Origin: Sweltsa coloradensis
Taxonomy: Eukaryota; Arthropoda; Insecta; Plecoptera; Chloroperlidae
Direction: 5' to 3'
DNA: 64,000 nt
NCBI GenBank assembly: GCA_024449915.1
Contig: JAMZAV010000155.1
Location: forward strand, 801,408 to 865,407
The stretch's first letter is position 1, and every line of letters starts with the position of its first letter. Shown in pieces: positions 26,191 to 37,561 of the stretch. Made by a program: the position numbers and the translations under genes. A model generated the notes under the pieces. That model did not search any database. It worked only from the letters and a program-made list of their open reading frames with translations, and had not been told where the DNA came from.

Positions 26191-26770
26191 ATGCTAGGGG
26201 TGATGACAGGTGCGGTTCTACGGATAATTTTTTCTGTTTTGAGATTGTTTATGATTTTGATATCAAAAATATGTACCTAGGGCTATACCTCCTTCATTAA
26301 ATAATGTTATTAAATCATCCTTGTGTTACATGAGTTCCCGATAATACAGTTCAGCTAAGCACAAAAAATACTATGTTTTTCAACTTGCACATTGAAACAA
26401 CTTCTTTACTTTGAGCACCATTTTTGTTGTTTTTGTGATCGCAAATGCAAATTTAAAAAAATCATTGAACACAAGCATTGTGTCATACGCCATTAGAACA
26501 TCCCAAATTTTCGTAGTGTCGAAAATACACAGCAAGGTTTAAAAAATGCCCTGCGGGGCAATTCTGAGGTGATCCTCCCCCCCCCCCCCCAGGTCGTTCC
26601 AGATTTTTAGTTGGGCCGCCTCCATTTTTGGGGGCTAGAACGTGATGAACACATGGAAGTATGAGAGAGGATCATGGAAAACTGATGTAGGAAATTTCTG
26701 CTTCATTAACAAGGACAGTGGTGGAATGGAATGGGCTGACTGAAGTGATAGCCCTAGTAGGAAAAACATT

Positions 26771-26880
26771 GCGTCGGGGCCTGCACGGTTGGCTTGGTCA
26801 CTTTGATTTAAAGTACCCCACTGAAAATCAGTTATATAACTGAGTGAGCAGACTCTAAATAAAATTTATTTTATTATTAT
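26771..26880 (+). repeat. 3' fragment of the tRNA-derived SINE
   Basis: GCGTCGGGGCCTGCACGGTT, CCCACTGAAAATCAGTTATA and GCAGACTCTAAAT match the 3' part of the SINE copies at 41438 and 52856. A T/A-rich tail follows. The 5' tRNA head is missing. Confidence 0.75.
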
Positions 26881-27403
26881 TTTAAACATTTAAAGCATTC
26901 AAAAATAGTCTGAAGCAACTGCCAAATGGTGAACCTGCTAGGAGTGAGGATGAGCAGGATGAGCAGTAGAAGGAATAGAAGAGGATAAAGGACAAATATT
27001 TCAAGAACAAGAATAAGGGAAGAGAAGAGAAGAGATGAGAGGAAGAAAGGGGCAGGAAACATAGGATATAGGAGTAAGAAGAAAATATACCTACCACCAA
27101 CCAAATTGGACAACAGGGGGAACAACAGCCATTTTTTTAGAGTTCAGTTCATCATAGCTTTTATTTGCATGCTTTTTTATAAACAGATTTCACATGCATG
27201 TACATTATTATGAAAGTACAAAACAGCAAAGCCCACAAAGTTTACAATTATACTTGAGTGTGGGCAATTATCAATCAAAGATAGGCTATACAATGTAACA
27301 AGATGACTGAAAGCTACAACAATAGTTAGTAGATTTATTTTATGTAGGATACTTAATAGAATAGTATGCACTCTATAAATAGACTGATCCATAAGCTATA
27401 GCT

Positions 27404-27481
27404 TAGATTTAATTAGTAGACTTGTTTTAGCATTATTGCATGAACATTACAATGCTAAAACAAGTCTTCTAATTAAATCTA
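27404..27481. repeat. hairpin MITE
   Basis: Thirty-base arms (TAGATTTAATTAGTAGACTT at the start) are nearly perfect complements around an 18-base loop. 78 bp in all. Confidence 0.7.
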
Positions 27482-27860
27482 ACTTAAACTAGAACTAGAA
27501 TAGGCCATCAGTAGTAGAGGCCGATGATTTAATGTTATCAAAAGAGTTAAATGTAATGAGATGAATGAAAACAAAACCAGAACTAAAGCAAATATGGAGA
27601 TAATTGAAAATTTTTGGACCTAAAAAGGCAGCTTGTCTTTGGCCAAGTTGAGTACGTTTCCAAGGGATTTGAAGATGAAAATTAGTTTGCTGTCTTGTTA
27701 ATGGTGGAGTTTGTATTGAATTGGTGTCATATGAATGTGTGAGAGTTGAATATAACTGGGGATTTTTAAATATATGTAGGCCTAGTAAGAGAGTTTTTGA
27801 ATGGAGTTGTCTTATATTCTAGAACATTAACCCTATTGAACAGTTCTTCAGTCACTACGT

Positions 27861-28363
27861 ATAGCACAGCACTCGATCCGAATTGACTCAAGTCGGTTTG
27901 AGTTCAATTCGGTTTGAGTCTCTTGATATACACACTCGATTCGAATTGAAGTCAATCCACTTTCCAAAGTGGATTGACTTGAGTAAATTGCTTGATATAG
28001 GCTACAGTTCAATACGGATCAACACCGCCTTAGAGATTTAGATTTCAGTGAATACTATTATTGTTGTTTGTTTGTGTTGTTTATTACATGTTACAATAAA
28101 TGGAGTCATACAAGCTTTAATGTAGACATTAGGCTTTATATTTACGTAGCTGTAGGTAGAGATACGTGTACAGTATTTTCAAGTGTTATTAAAAGAATCT
28201 TGTAGCATCTATTTAAACTGCAACAACAACAACAACTTCAATTCGAATAGAAATAGGATTGAGGAAGTCGCTTCGAATGTCCGTGATATACCTAGGCCTA
28301 CACTTCAAGTCAACCCGAATTGAACTCAAACCGAATTCAGTCAATTCGGATTCCCGCTGTGAT
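27861..28363. mobile_element. TIR element of unknown superfamily
   Basis: The two ends carry inverse copies of CGAATTGACT and TCGGTTTGAGTTCAATTCGG; the terminal bases resemble TATAGCACAGC and TATCACAGC. Both ends are about 60 bp of imperfect inverted repeat. The target duplication is unclear. No coding sequence. Confidence 0.5.
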
Positions 28364-29439
28364 AGGATAGGCCTATACATAGTGAGTGGGATACCTCCTT
28401 GGTTTCTTTAGAATTGTCTTAATTAAGTACTAGGCCTAGCTTTTGGTCAATGAGTAATTTGTTTAAGTGAGCGTTTAGTATGATATGATATGATATGTTG
28501 TTTATTGCCTTAGATAAATAAATACATGTAGATATTTAATTAGACTTTGACATTTGAGCCTGTAGGGCCTACATAGGCTAATTATGATATTACATAATAT
28601 TACATAATTCTTTAAACATCTACTATATTTTAACATAAATATAGAGGACTCAAATCACCTAGAGAATGCGCTAGTGTCGCGGGGGCGTAGCACCGTCATG
28701 GCCGCCGAGTGAGGATACCTTTGTAAACACCCATATGATCCTACACAAGCACAGTGTAAATATATAAGGTTTTGGGGGAATAGAATAGGTATCATGGGGC
28801 TCATTATGAATTCAAAATAAAGTATTTATTTATTTAAAAGTATTTCTAGTATTTATATAGATTTATATCAGCATTTATAATTAAAATACCTACGGATATA
28901 GTCTGTCGGGCGCCTGTGAACGTAGACATTGATATAAACTGCTTATTTTTGTGGCCGTAGTATTATTCCAGAATCCAGAGTACAACGTTACAGAGTCCAA
29001 CATACTTTGAAATAATATCAATATAATGACTAAATTTATTAATATCAAAGCAAAATATTTAGTTATGATCTATAATCTATAATAGGCCTAATATGGAATG
29101 TGATGCAATATTAGACTAGCACACAGCGTTTCAATTCAAGCAACAACAATAAAGCCACTCAAGCTTTGTGAAGAGTGAAGACAATAAAGCAGTAAACAAT
29201 AAACATTATGCGTTCCTAAATTATTAGAATGCAAAATAAAAAATTACTGGACAAAACACCAATATAAAAGAATATTGGGAATAACAAGTCAACATGGTCT
29301 TGTGCTTAATTTTCTCGGAATCATGGTAGCCCAGGTATTAAAATGCAATACTTAAATTTTTTAAACCTTATTCACCCACTCTTGAGGGGATTTGATTGTT
29401 TTATTGTGATTACGAAAATACCAATATAAATACTATAAA
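28364..29439. other. no gene seen in this part of the DNAJC9 intron
   Basis: Contains a small GC-richer patch at 28670-28720 (GCGGGGGCGTAGCACCGTCA) without an associated reading frame. Confidence 0.4.
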
Positions 29440-29645
29440 CAAAAACAGGAATTGAACCCATGGTCTCCCTCTGGCCGGGCACGGACTATATAACTGGGAG
29501 TGATGATTTAATAAGAATTTGATATTCACTATATTATAATATCAAAATGCACCAATAATTCAGCAACAAAAATACACTACCGCGGTCTCGGTGGTCATTT
29601 GGGAGGCATGGGTTCGATCCCCGGCCAAGGTTGGGTTTTGTAAAT
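29440..29645. repeat. two opposed tRNA-like box B segments
   Basis: GGGTTCGATCCCCGGCC on the plus strand (about 29608-29625) and GGGTTCAATTCCTG on the minus strand (about 29449-29464) face each other about 150 bp apart. They are probably SINE or tRNA relics. Box A is not convincing in either. Confidence 0.3.
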
Positions 29646-30394
29646 CTGGACTTAGCCCATTTATTGTGATATAATCTAGGGCTACTGATTGATTTAAGCC
29701 AAAAATGAATTAGTCGAATATCAACTAGGTATGAATTTAATATATTAATATGAAGACCACTCTTTATTAAGATCTCACTGAATTACCTAAGTGAGAGGGA
29801 ATGTGTTTTGTTTCCGTAATTTCTTGTAGATTCCTTACACGAAATAACGAATCAGTATGTGTTTAGTCATTTATCTTCCAATAAGTGGCTTCAGCAAATA
29901 TACACTCTAATGGCAAGTGGGTAGGTGGATTGTGGACAGATAATATTCAACGTACGAAATGTGTAACTAACAAAATAACAGTATAGGTATAGTTGGTTAA
30001 CCAGTCGGCGTTTGATTACGTTTTCAGTGTCTCCAATGCATTTTTTCACGGAATGAATTATGTTTCTGTTAAAATATGATGTTGAAGACTAGATTCCATG
30101 TAGCCTAGGTGCTGTTTGTTGAGTGCGCGATAGAACATCACAATACTTATCTCAATTAGTTAATTTCTTACGCGCGAGGATAGCATGTGTAGATTCTATC
30201 GTCACTAGCGCGTTTCCAGCGTTCGCCGCCAGAGTGGACATGAGAAGATGGAGCGCTCTATAGGTACACATCTATTTACAGTACATTTTTAAAGATACAT
30301 TTAACATAAGACTTACAAATATGAAGTTGATATAAAATTACTAAAGGATCCATTTTCATATTCAAGTCCACAGAATATTAATATTCGTAACATA

Positions 30395-30509
30395 AGTTTT
30401 TTGTAATTGGACCAGTAGGCCTATTAGTTACTTATTTCACATTCACATACATATGTATGTGAATGTGAAATTCAAATGTGAACTAATACTGGTCCAATTA
30501 CAAAAAACT
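30395..30509. repeat. palindrome centred on ACATACATATGTATGT
   Basis: AGTTTTTTGTAATTGGACCA and, further in, TTTCACATTCACATAC are matched by their complements on the right side, making an almost perfect 115-bp hairpin. Foldback MITE likely. Confidence 0.7.
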
Positions 30510-30913
30510 ACTTACTTATACATAGCCTACTTATACATAGGTCCATGTAGGTACCTCCAATTGCAAAAAAATTATTAAATTGAACAATGTTAGAACTGAA
30601 GGCCCTAATGTATTTGCATTGTCCTTGCTATTGTTAGGCTTTCAGCCCCATTTTTCTTCAAAATAGATTTTAAAGGAGTAGTATGCTTTGCTTAATAGAA
30701 TGTTTTTCACTGATTCTTTGAATTTGTTGATTGCAGTAATTTGTTTTATTTTGTTAGGGAGTTTGTTATATTTTAGTTGGATGAGCATAGCGAGCGTAGC
30801 GAGCGAAGCGAAGATTCCATTTCACTACACTGGAGAAAAAAATCCGGAATGTTTTTTTTTTCTGTATTATTGTGTGTCTGTTAGCACGATTCCGGCTAAA
30901 CCGATACTCCAAT

Positions 30914-32558
30914 AGGGAATATTCCACTTAATATTTTATATTTTATTTTAATTCTTATTCATGTCTTAATAGTCACTGCACTTTTTTTTTATTTAAAAAA
31001 ATGTTTTTTGTGTAATTTAAACAAGAATTAAATGGGTCCCCCAGTTTGCGCACCAAAAACGAGCGTGCGCCATCTTTGGACGGTACTACGTCATAACTGT
31101 GTTGAGTCAAGGCCAATTGGAAACTAAATGTACGTATATTTGTACATATTTACATACAGACGGCGGTGCTCGCCCATCCGCTCAACACAAACAACTCCAC
31201 AGGGATGTACATTTTCACCGTCTTTTGTTTTTCTTTTTTCGTGTGTGACAGGAGATTTCGCGAGATCATTGTGATAAAGAATAACGAGCATTTTGTCTTG
31301 AGTTTTTGCATAGCCTAGGACTATCATGGTATTCTTTATCTACAATAGGCTTTAATTAGTCATCAAAGTAAGGTTTTTGTGCGGGATGTGTGTCAGAACA
31401 TGAACGTGCAGGCCTAGGGTTGGCAAGTTAAGCCTAGGGCTTGTCAAGTGAGTAATTTTAGTATTCACATACCAATGCCTATATCCTACAGGAACGATTG
31501 GCCTAGACTGTTGTATTTGGATGAGCGTAGCGAGCGAAGCGAAGATTCCATTTCACTACACTGGAGAAAAAAATCCGGAATGTTTTTTTTTTCTTTCTTT
31601 CTTTCTTTTTTTTTATTTTTGTCTGTCTGTTAACACGATTCCGGCTAAACCGATACTCCGATTGCGATGAAATTTTATGGAGGCCTTCGAAATCTCTGAA
31701 CTAAGAACTGCCACGTTTTTGAGCGCAATCGAAAAATTATTTCTCATGAAAATCGCAATTTTACGATTTTTTTCGATTTTTTAAAAATTTCTTCGACATA
31801 TAACTCCTACATGCTTTATCCGATTGTAATGATTTTTTCACAGAACCTTAATTTTATGAATTGATATATTCGTGTAAAATTTGTGCGCAATCGAATAATT
31901 ATTTCTTATGAAAAATTCAATATTACGATTTTTTCCTTTTTTAAAATTACGATTAATTAAAAAAATTTAAGTTAATTTTTTATTTAATTTAATTTAATTT
32001 AAAAAAAATCTTAAACAAAGTTCTGATTTTTTCACAGAACAACAGAAAATCCGCATAACACATGGCAGCTCAATGCACCAATTACGCTCATCCAACAACG
32101 CGGCGGGACTTAAGCGTTTTCCTAGTATAAATAATTTTCTACGTCTAGGCCTAGACCTAGGACTGTTTCAGTTTTGTTTTTTGATTGCAATGTCAACTTT
32201 TCTCGTTTTCTGGCTAGGCGTTAAATGTAAAATGTCCGCCATCTGTTTACATTACTGTAGGCTACGCTAGGCGCTGCTTTGTTTAAAACACCGCCGTCTT
32301 GATGTATATCTCGATCCTACTATAATACTATTCCGACATCTTTGGTCTGGATGTATGTTTATCCAGACGGCGTTGGATCAACACAGTTCTGACGTCACAG
32401 TCGTTTTTGCCGCTTTAAAAAAGTGCTGCTTTTAAAACGGCTATAAATCACTGGATTATTATTTCACGGAAAAACAAAGTACATATTTGTAATCGGGACG
32501 AAATACTTCTTCTAAAAAATCTATTCGTACAGTATTTGGCGGAAGTGGAATATTCCCT
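30914..32558. mobile_element. AGGGAATATTCC TIR element, copy A (interrupted by a HINE)
   Basis: Terminal inverted repeats AGGGAATATTCCACTT / AAGTGGAATATTCCCT are flanked by AT on each side. The host is copy 2 of the HINE family, whose other copies give the empty site. A second copy at 50295-51331 is about 98% identical by eye and lacks the HINE at 31517-32125. There is no recognisable transposase. A 67-codon frame conserved in both copies (minus strand) is treated as chance conservation of a young repeat. Confidence 0.85.
31517..32125 (+). mobile_element. Helentron-like element, copy 3, nested and with exact empty site
   Basis: Starts TTGGATGAGCGTAGCGAGCG, ends GCGTTTTCCTAG. The inverse CGCTCATCCAA lies about 30 bases before the end and is followed by the hairpin AACGC...GCGTT. 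The uninterrupted sister at 50881-50900 reads CTGTTGTAT|TATAAATAA, while this site reads CTGTTGTAT-element-TATAAATAA. The insertion is thus exactly between two T bases and without duplication. Two internal ~160-bp units, each beginning GCGCAATCGAA, are present. Confidence 0.92.
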
Positions 32559-33394
32559 ATTGCGATGAAATTTTATGGAGGCCTTCGAAATCTCTGAACC
32601 AAGAGCTGCCACGTTTTTGAGCGCAATCAAAAAATTATTTCTCATTAAAATCGCAATTTTACGATTTTTTACGATTTCAAAAAAAAATAAAAAATTCTTC
32701 AGTTTATAACACCTACGGTAGGGCCTACATGCTTTATCCGATTTTAATGATTTTTTCACAGAACCTTAATTTTATGAATTAAGGTATTCGTGTGAAATTT
32801 GAGCGCAATCAAAAAACTATTTCTCATGAAAATCGAAATTTTACGTTTTTTTTCTTTTTTTATACAATTCTTTGACTTGTAACATCTACATGCTTTATCC
32901 TTTTGTAATGATTTTTTCACAGAACCTTAATTTTTTGAATTAATATATTCGTGTAAAATTTGTGTGCAATCGAATAATTATTTCTTAAGAAAATTTCAAT
33001 ATTACGATTTTTTCCTTTTTTAAAATTATGATTTATTAAAAAAATTAAAAATTAAAGTTAATTTTGTTATTTAATTTAATTAATTTTTTTTTAAAATTTC
33101 AATTTAGTAATGATTTTTTCACAGAACAACAGAAAATCCGCATAACACATGGCAGCTCAATGCACCAATTACGCTCATCCAACAACGCGGCGGGACTTAA
33201 GCGTTTTCCTGGTTTTGAAATAGTTAGAGTTTACATTGAGATAGTTTGCTACTATGTTGTTCTAAGTGAATGTTGTTTTCCTGTTGTGTATGGTGAGAAT
33301 GTATTTCGTTATTTTTACTTAAATGTTGAATATTTTGTTTTACAATCACCACTGATTGAAATATATAAGCTGTAGAGAGTAAGAATTTTAAGAT

Positions 33395-34160
33395 TTTTGA
33401 ATAAGGGTTGACAGTGTGTTCTTGGGTGTGATTCTAATATGGTTCTGATAGCGCGTTTTTGAATTTTAAATTTTTTTTCATGATGGGTAGAGTGGCCCCA
33501 GAATTCAACCCCATATCTTAGATTACTTTCGAAAAGTCCAGAATATACTAGTTTGGCTGTTTCTATATTGGTAGCATTCCTTATTAGCCTTATCGAGTAG
33601 CAGGCAGAACTTAGTTTTCCGGCTAGAAATGTTGTATGTTTGTGCCACGTTAGACATTCATCCATGTGGATACCCAAAAAATTGATGTCATCTACCCTTG
33701 AAATCCTTGTGCATGTACTATATTGCATTCTTGTATTAGTAGTTCATTTATTGGTTGTAGAGATCTGCTTTTTTGAGTTGAATGAAATTGAATAAATTTT
33801 GTTTTTGATGAGTTTGAGACTAATTTATTACTTTTAAACCAGTTCGTACAAGCTATTGATTTCTCTTTTGCTAGAGTTATTAGCGTCTCTGAGTTTGAGG
33901 CTGTAACTAGTGATGTCGCATCATCGGCAAATAGTTCAATGTCCTCTATGCAAAAAGGGAAGTCGTTTATGAATATGTTGAAGAAAAGGGGACTTACTAC
34001 TGATCCTTGTGGGACTCCACAACTGTTAAGCATTTTTTTAGAGGTGGTTTTTATTTTATTTCCTCTTGCATCTTGAGTTATTAATTCTACATACTGGTAT
34101 CTGTTGCTTAAATAAGATTTTATTAGTTTTAGAGCAGAGCCTCGTATCCCATAGGTAGTA
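33395..34160 (-). mobile_element. non-LTR retrotransposon RT fragment (Jockey/CR1-like)
   Basis: In order on the minus strand: GIRGSALKLIKSYLSNRYQY, CGVPQGSVVSPLFFNIFIND, ELFADDAT (the catalytic F-A-D-D box), then NFLGIHMDECLTWHKH and SNLRYGVEFWGHS. These are the palm, active-site and thumb motifs of a Jockey/CR1-type reverse transcriptase, with at least one frameshift near 33700. It is truncated on the 5' side where the next element begins. Dead copy in the DNAJC9 intron. Confidence 0.88.
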
Positions 34161-34162
34161 AT

Positions 34163-35740
34163 TTCATTTCATTTTTATTAGTCATCAATTTTAGCACTCA
34201 TATGCTTACACAATTACAAGGTAGGCGAGTATTTGATGTTGTCCATGTTGGTATAAAGTAAAATCCAATACATTACAAAGTATTTACAAAATTACCTATA
34301 CAGGTATACTAAAGTATCTAGAGACCATTCTATAGCTCATTAAAATAACCCTTTCCACAGAGTCTAAAATATAAATAACACAGGATAAATCACTGAATAT
34401 CGTCACACATAAAACCAGAATAAACTCACTAATTCTTATTTGCAGAATGCAGGTGCAGCTCAAACTGCAAATCAGTTACCTACATTAGTTTGTGCTAAAA
34501 TTATTACTAAAATATTCTGAGAGCGAATAAAATCCATTTCCAGCAGCCAGGATTTCATCTTAAATTTAAAATCTGTGTCTCCTAAGCTCTCCTTTAAGTA
34601 GCCAGGGAGGTGGTTGACTATTTTCCTCCCAGCCTGAGTAGGATCATTATCAGACAACCTTAGCCTACTTTGTTCCTGGTGAAGGTTGTCCTTCTGTCTC
34701 GTGTTATGGGGGTGTACATCACTGTTTCTCGTAAACAACATGGGGTTATCATTTACAAAAACTGCCATTTCCATTATATAGATTGATGTTACGGTGAGTA
34801 CCCCTAGGGTTCTAAAAGCCTGCCTGCATGATCCTCTATTGGGTAAGTTGGCCATAATTCTAATAGCCCGTTTTTGCAAACGAAAAACAGCTAATGCCGA
34901 GGAGGCATTACCCAGAACAGGATTCCATATTGAATCAAAGATTGGAAGAATGAAAAATACACCATTTTTGCAGTACTCTGGTTACACTGCTTTACAACTT
35001 TCCTCAAAACAAAACACGCGAACTTAGTCTACCACAACAAGTTCTCAATGTGCTGAGCCCATTTTAGTCTGTAATCTACTGTTAAACCCAGAAACATTGC
35101 ATGATCTGCAACTTCCAATAGTTCCCTCCCAAGTTCCTATTACCATCTGTACTGGCTCACCAATTGCCTGGAATTTCATCAACTGCGTTTTAGCACAATT
35201 TAACTTAAGCTTGTTGGCTTCAAACCATTCTATTAACTCTCTCAGTATGATAAGAAATTTGTCTTTGAGACCCATGTTACACAGAGCTCGAATAATAATA
35301 CTAGCATCATCTGCATATAGAACCACCAAGCAATCCAGAGGCAAGTTGGTAGGAAGGTCATTGATGTAAAGAATAAAAAACACCGGCCCTACCACCGACC
35401 CTTGTGGAACACCATGTTTAATAAGTCTCCATTTAGAGTGCGTTATTGTTTGCGTTATTGTTTTGCGTTAGTTTATAGGCCTATAGAAGAATTTTGTGGT
35501 CAATACCCTACAATCGAAGGCTTTAGACAAATCATAAAATATTCCTATAGGCCCTAGCTTGTTTTTTGTGATTTAATGCATCAGAGAGTTTTTCTAAGAA
35601 TCTTTTGATAGTGGTGCAAGTTGACCAATATTCCACCCCATGCATGCTATTATACCATACTGGAGTATTGATTGTATGAGAGCCATGTAGGCCTAAACCA
35701 TTCTCAACATGCTTAGATTGAGGATATGCCTGCAATAGGC
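34163..35740 (-). mobile_element. second non-LTR retrotransposon fragment, with 3' UTR
   Basis: On the minus strand: FLEKLSDALNHKKQAR, then after a frameshift IFYDLSKAFDC, HGVPQGSVVGPVFFILYIND, VVLYADDASII (YADD catalytic box), EANKLKLNCAKTQLMKF and, after another break, MQKRAIRIMANLPNRGSCRQ. The tail 34163-34480 is probably 3' UTR. The element is close to but distinct from the one at 33395-34160, and both have the same orientation. It has frameshifts and internal stops. Confidence 0.87.
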
Positions 35741-36276
35741 CTACCTAATAGAAGATGTAGATTAAATACTGCATTTTCTTATGCACCTCTGTTGCATGAA
35801 CATCCCATGTTAAGTAGTAGTCTATTACAACTCCCCAAAGAGTGTTATATAAGATAAGTAGAACCTGATAGGTCCAGACTAGCTCCTGCCAAAGCCATGC
35901 ACAACACTGGTAAGGTCAGCTGCAAGGCTATGCACCTAGCTAGGGCCTAGCCTAGCGTACCCTAACAACAAATCCAAAGTTCAGAATTTGAGTGAAATTA
36001 ATTGTCCGGAATTGCATTTCTGGTAAGTAGGGCCTTACATTAGGCCTATAGGCTAGGCTTAGTTGACAGAAGGGCCTAGGCCTAGGGTCTAGTGGAAGAA
36101 CAGAACCCTGGTCAGCCGAAACTTGCCTGTCTAGCCTAGGCCTACCGGCATGAAGGAACAACAGCTAGCCTAGGCCTAGGGATATGAAATAGGCTACACA
36201 AAGACCTAGCCCTAGGCCTAGGCCCCTAGGCTAATCTTTGGTGAAGGCCAGATAAACAAAGAATGTGTCTAATTAC

Positions 36277-36370
36277 CCTGTTTCTCATCTGCATCCTTGG
36301 AAATCTTTAACACTTCATACAGATCACTGCTTCCAAAATATTTCTCACATAAATTTAATAAGCCAGGCAT
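36277..36370 (-). CDS. DNAJC9: DNAJC9-like, exon 1 (start codon)
   Basis: 94 nt: 31 codons plus one base, from ATG at 36370 to the donor CAGG|GTAATT. It encodes MPGLLNLCEKYFGSSDLYEV and then LKISKDADEKQ, which is the DNAJC9 N terminus (M-GLLDLCE--FG--DLY-VL in vertebrates) and J-domain helix I. This ATG is chosen because family members begin within one or two residues of this point. The phase-1 end completes a valine with exon 2. The gene is transcribed leftward, away from the carrier gene whose ATG is at 36764. Confidence 0.93.
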
Positions 36371-36763
36371 ATTTTTATAATTTTTTTAACGAAAAGCCAA
36401 AAGCCGAGCCGATGAAACCAAAACAAAGAAGTCACGGCCACCTGGAAACGTCGGATAAAACCTGTAGACAAAACACGGATGTCGTCAAAGGCCCGCGCAA
36501 AATTTCCACCTATCACAGCTTGACCTGTTTTTGCACTTCCGGTTCCGTCCGTCCTATTCCGTCGATTCTGCCTGCTGTCAAATTAGCCTAGCCTACATAT
36601 TTTTTAGTAGGCTAGAGGCCTACTTTACAGGTATCGTTCGTGAGCTAAGAGTAGCAGTGTTGTTTGTTATCATGAATTGTTAAGTTTGTGTTATCACTTC
36701 CTAGTAAAAGTTGCCAGATAGTATTTTACTAGGGTTTAAACATACGATATCAACACACAAGTC
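36371..36763. promoter_or_regulatory. probable bidirectional promoter between DNAJC9-like and SCaMC-like genes
   Basis: The two start codons are divergent and 394 bp apart, so both 5' UTRs and promoters must fit here unless there are upstream noncoding exons. Around 36410-36560 the DNA is richer in CG dinucleotides than its surroundings, no canonical TATA box is obvious, and ACTTCCGG, an ETS/GABP-type site, lies at about 36535-36542. TATA-less, CpG-containing sequence with ETS sites is typical of head-to-head housekeeping pairs (established knowledge). A short upstream ATG at 36711 precedes the carrier ATG out of frame. Transcription start sites cannot be placed from sequence. Confidence 0.6.
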
Positions 36764-36946
36764 ATGGGCAACCACTCAAAAGCTGACGATACTAACGTCA
36801 GTCACCCGCACGAGCTTCCGCAAGAAGATGAAGAACGACTTGAGCGACTGTTCAAATCTTTGGATGTTGATGGAAATGGGAAGATTGACATCCATGACTT
36901 ATCTGTGGCTCTTAAAGAGTTCGGTGTACATCACAAATATGCAGAG
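36764..36946 (+). CDS. Ca2+-binding mitochondrial ATP-Mg/Pi carrier (SCaMC), exon 1
   Basis: 183 nt (61 codons) from ATG to GCAGAG|GTAAGA, phase 0. A polar N-terminal tail MGNHSKADDTN leads into EF-hand 1, whose loop is DVDGNGKIDIHD (residues about 34-45), flanked by helices ERLFKSL and LSVALKEFGV. Position 12 of the loop is D instead of the usual E, which usually weakens but does not abolish Ca2+ binding. The order of EF-hands across exons 1-3 and the RYWRHST ending match the N-terminal regulatory domain of SLC25A23/24/25. These carriers exchange ATP-Mg for phosphate across the inner mitochondrial membrane when cytosolic Ca2+ rises. The paralogue cannot be decided, so no symbol is given. Confidence 0.9.
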
Positions 36947-37187
36947 GTAAGAACGAACAGCAGCTCGACTCGAGGCCTTACCAAGCTATGCCTTCCTACT
37001 TTTGAGGTTATGGATGAATTGTGTTGGCACCGCATGCTCGCTCCTTAAACGGCCACGGCCGTGACCCACGCCGACTACGGCCGTTGCCGATTATCATATG
37101 CCACGGCTATGATCCGTTACTATACGTCACAATCAACAGCCACGGCCCATCTTACGCCACGCCTTAGGGTCTAGGGCCTAGGCGAAA

Positions 37188-37561
37188 CTCCCTTTGGTTG
37201 GGGGGGGTCCAAAAGCTTTTTACGATGTTTTATGGGGAATCGTAAGTTAGGGAGAGAGGGGGGGGGGGGCGCGAAGCGCGTATGTTTTACAATATGGGTA
37301 CCCTACATTCCGAATTATGCTAATTTGCAGCTTGGGCGTGCCCAAAGCATTCCGTAAACACCGCCGCCATCACAACGCCCGTGATACCCAATGTTAAACC
37401 TCGGGCATCTTGGGCATGTCTGGGTGTTGTGGGCGCGTGGGAGCATCATTCGGAACGTACCCTATGTAGGGCCTACTTGGTAGGTATTATATTTCATTTA
37501 ACACCAATGTGCTTCACGCTAAACATTGCAAAAAGCATTTGGACCCCCCCAACCAAAGGAG
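37188..37561. mobile_element. TIR element with G/C-tract ends
   Basis: CTCCTTTGGTTGGGG-type ends: the left reads CTCCCTTTGGTTGGGG and GTCCAAAAGC, the right their complement. The interior holds a long G run (37258-37269) followed by CGCGAAGCGCG. Target duplication uncertain. Confidence 0.6.

Larger units (their letters stand above)
30777..33212 (+). mobile_element. Helentron-like element, copy 2, split by a nested insertion
   Basis: The left part (30777-30913) starts TTGGATGAGC with extended AGCGTAGCG repeats and stops inside the conserved CCGATACTCCAAT. The right part (32559-33212) resumes at TGCGATGAAATTTTATGG and runs to the 3' hairpin and CCTGG. Between them sits a 1.6-kb TIR element that itself contains copy 3. 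Removing the insertion with one AT restores the family consensus CCAATTGCG. The last dinucleotide is GG instead of AG, a probable mutation. Confidence 0.88.

Noticed and set aside
26882..27125. leucine-rich frames resembling membrane segments
   Set aside because: They arise on the complement of an A/G-rich tract (AGAGAAGAGAAGAGA); this is composition, not a protein.
31124..31327. 67-codon minus-strand frame conserved at 50505-50708
   Set aside because: Both are inside the two nearly identical copies of a TIR element, so conservation reflects recent transposition. No recognisable protein family and no long frame around it.
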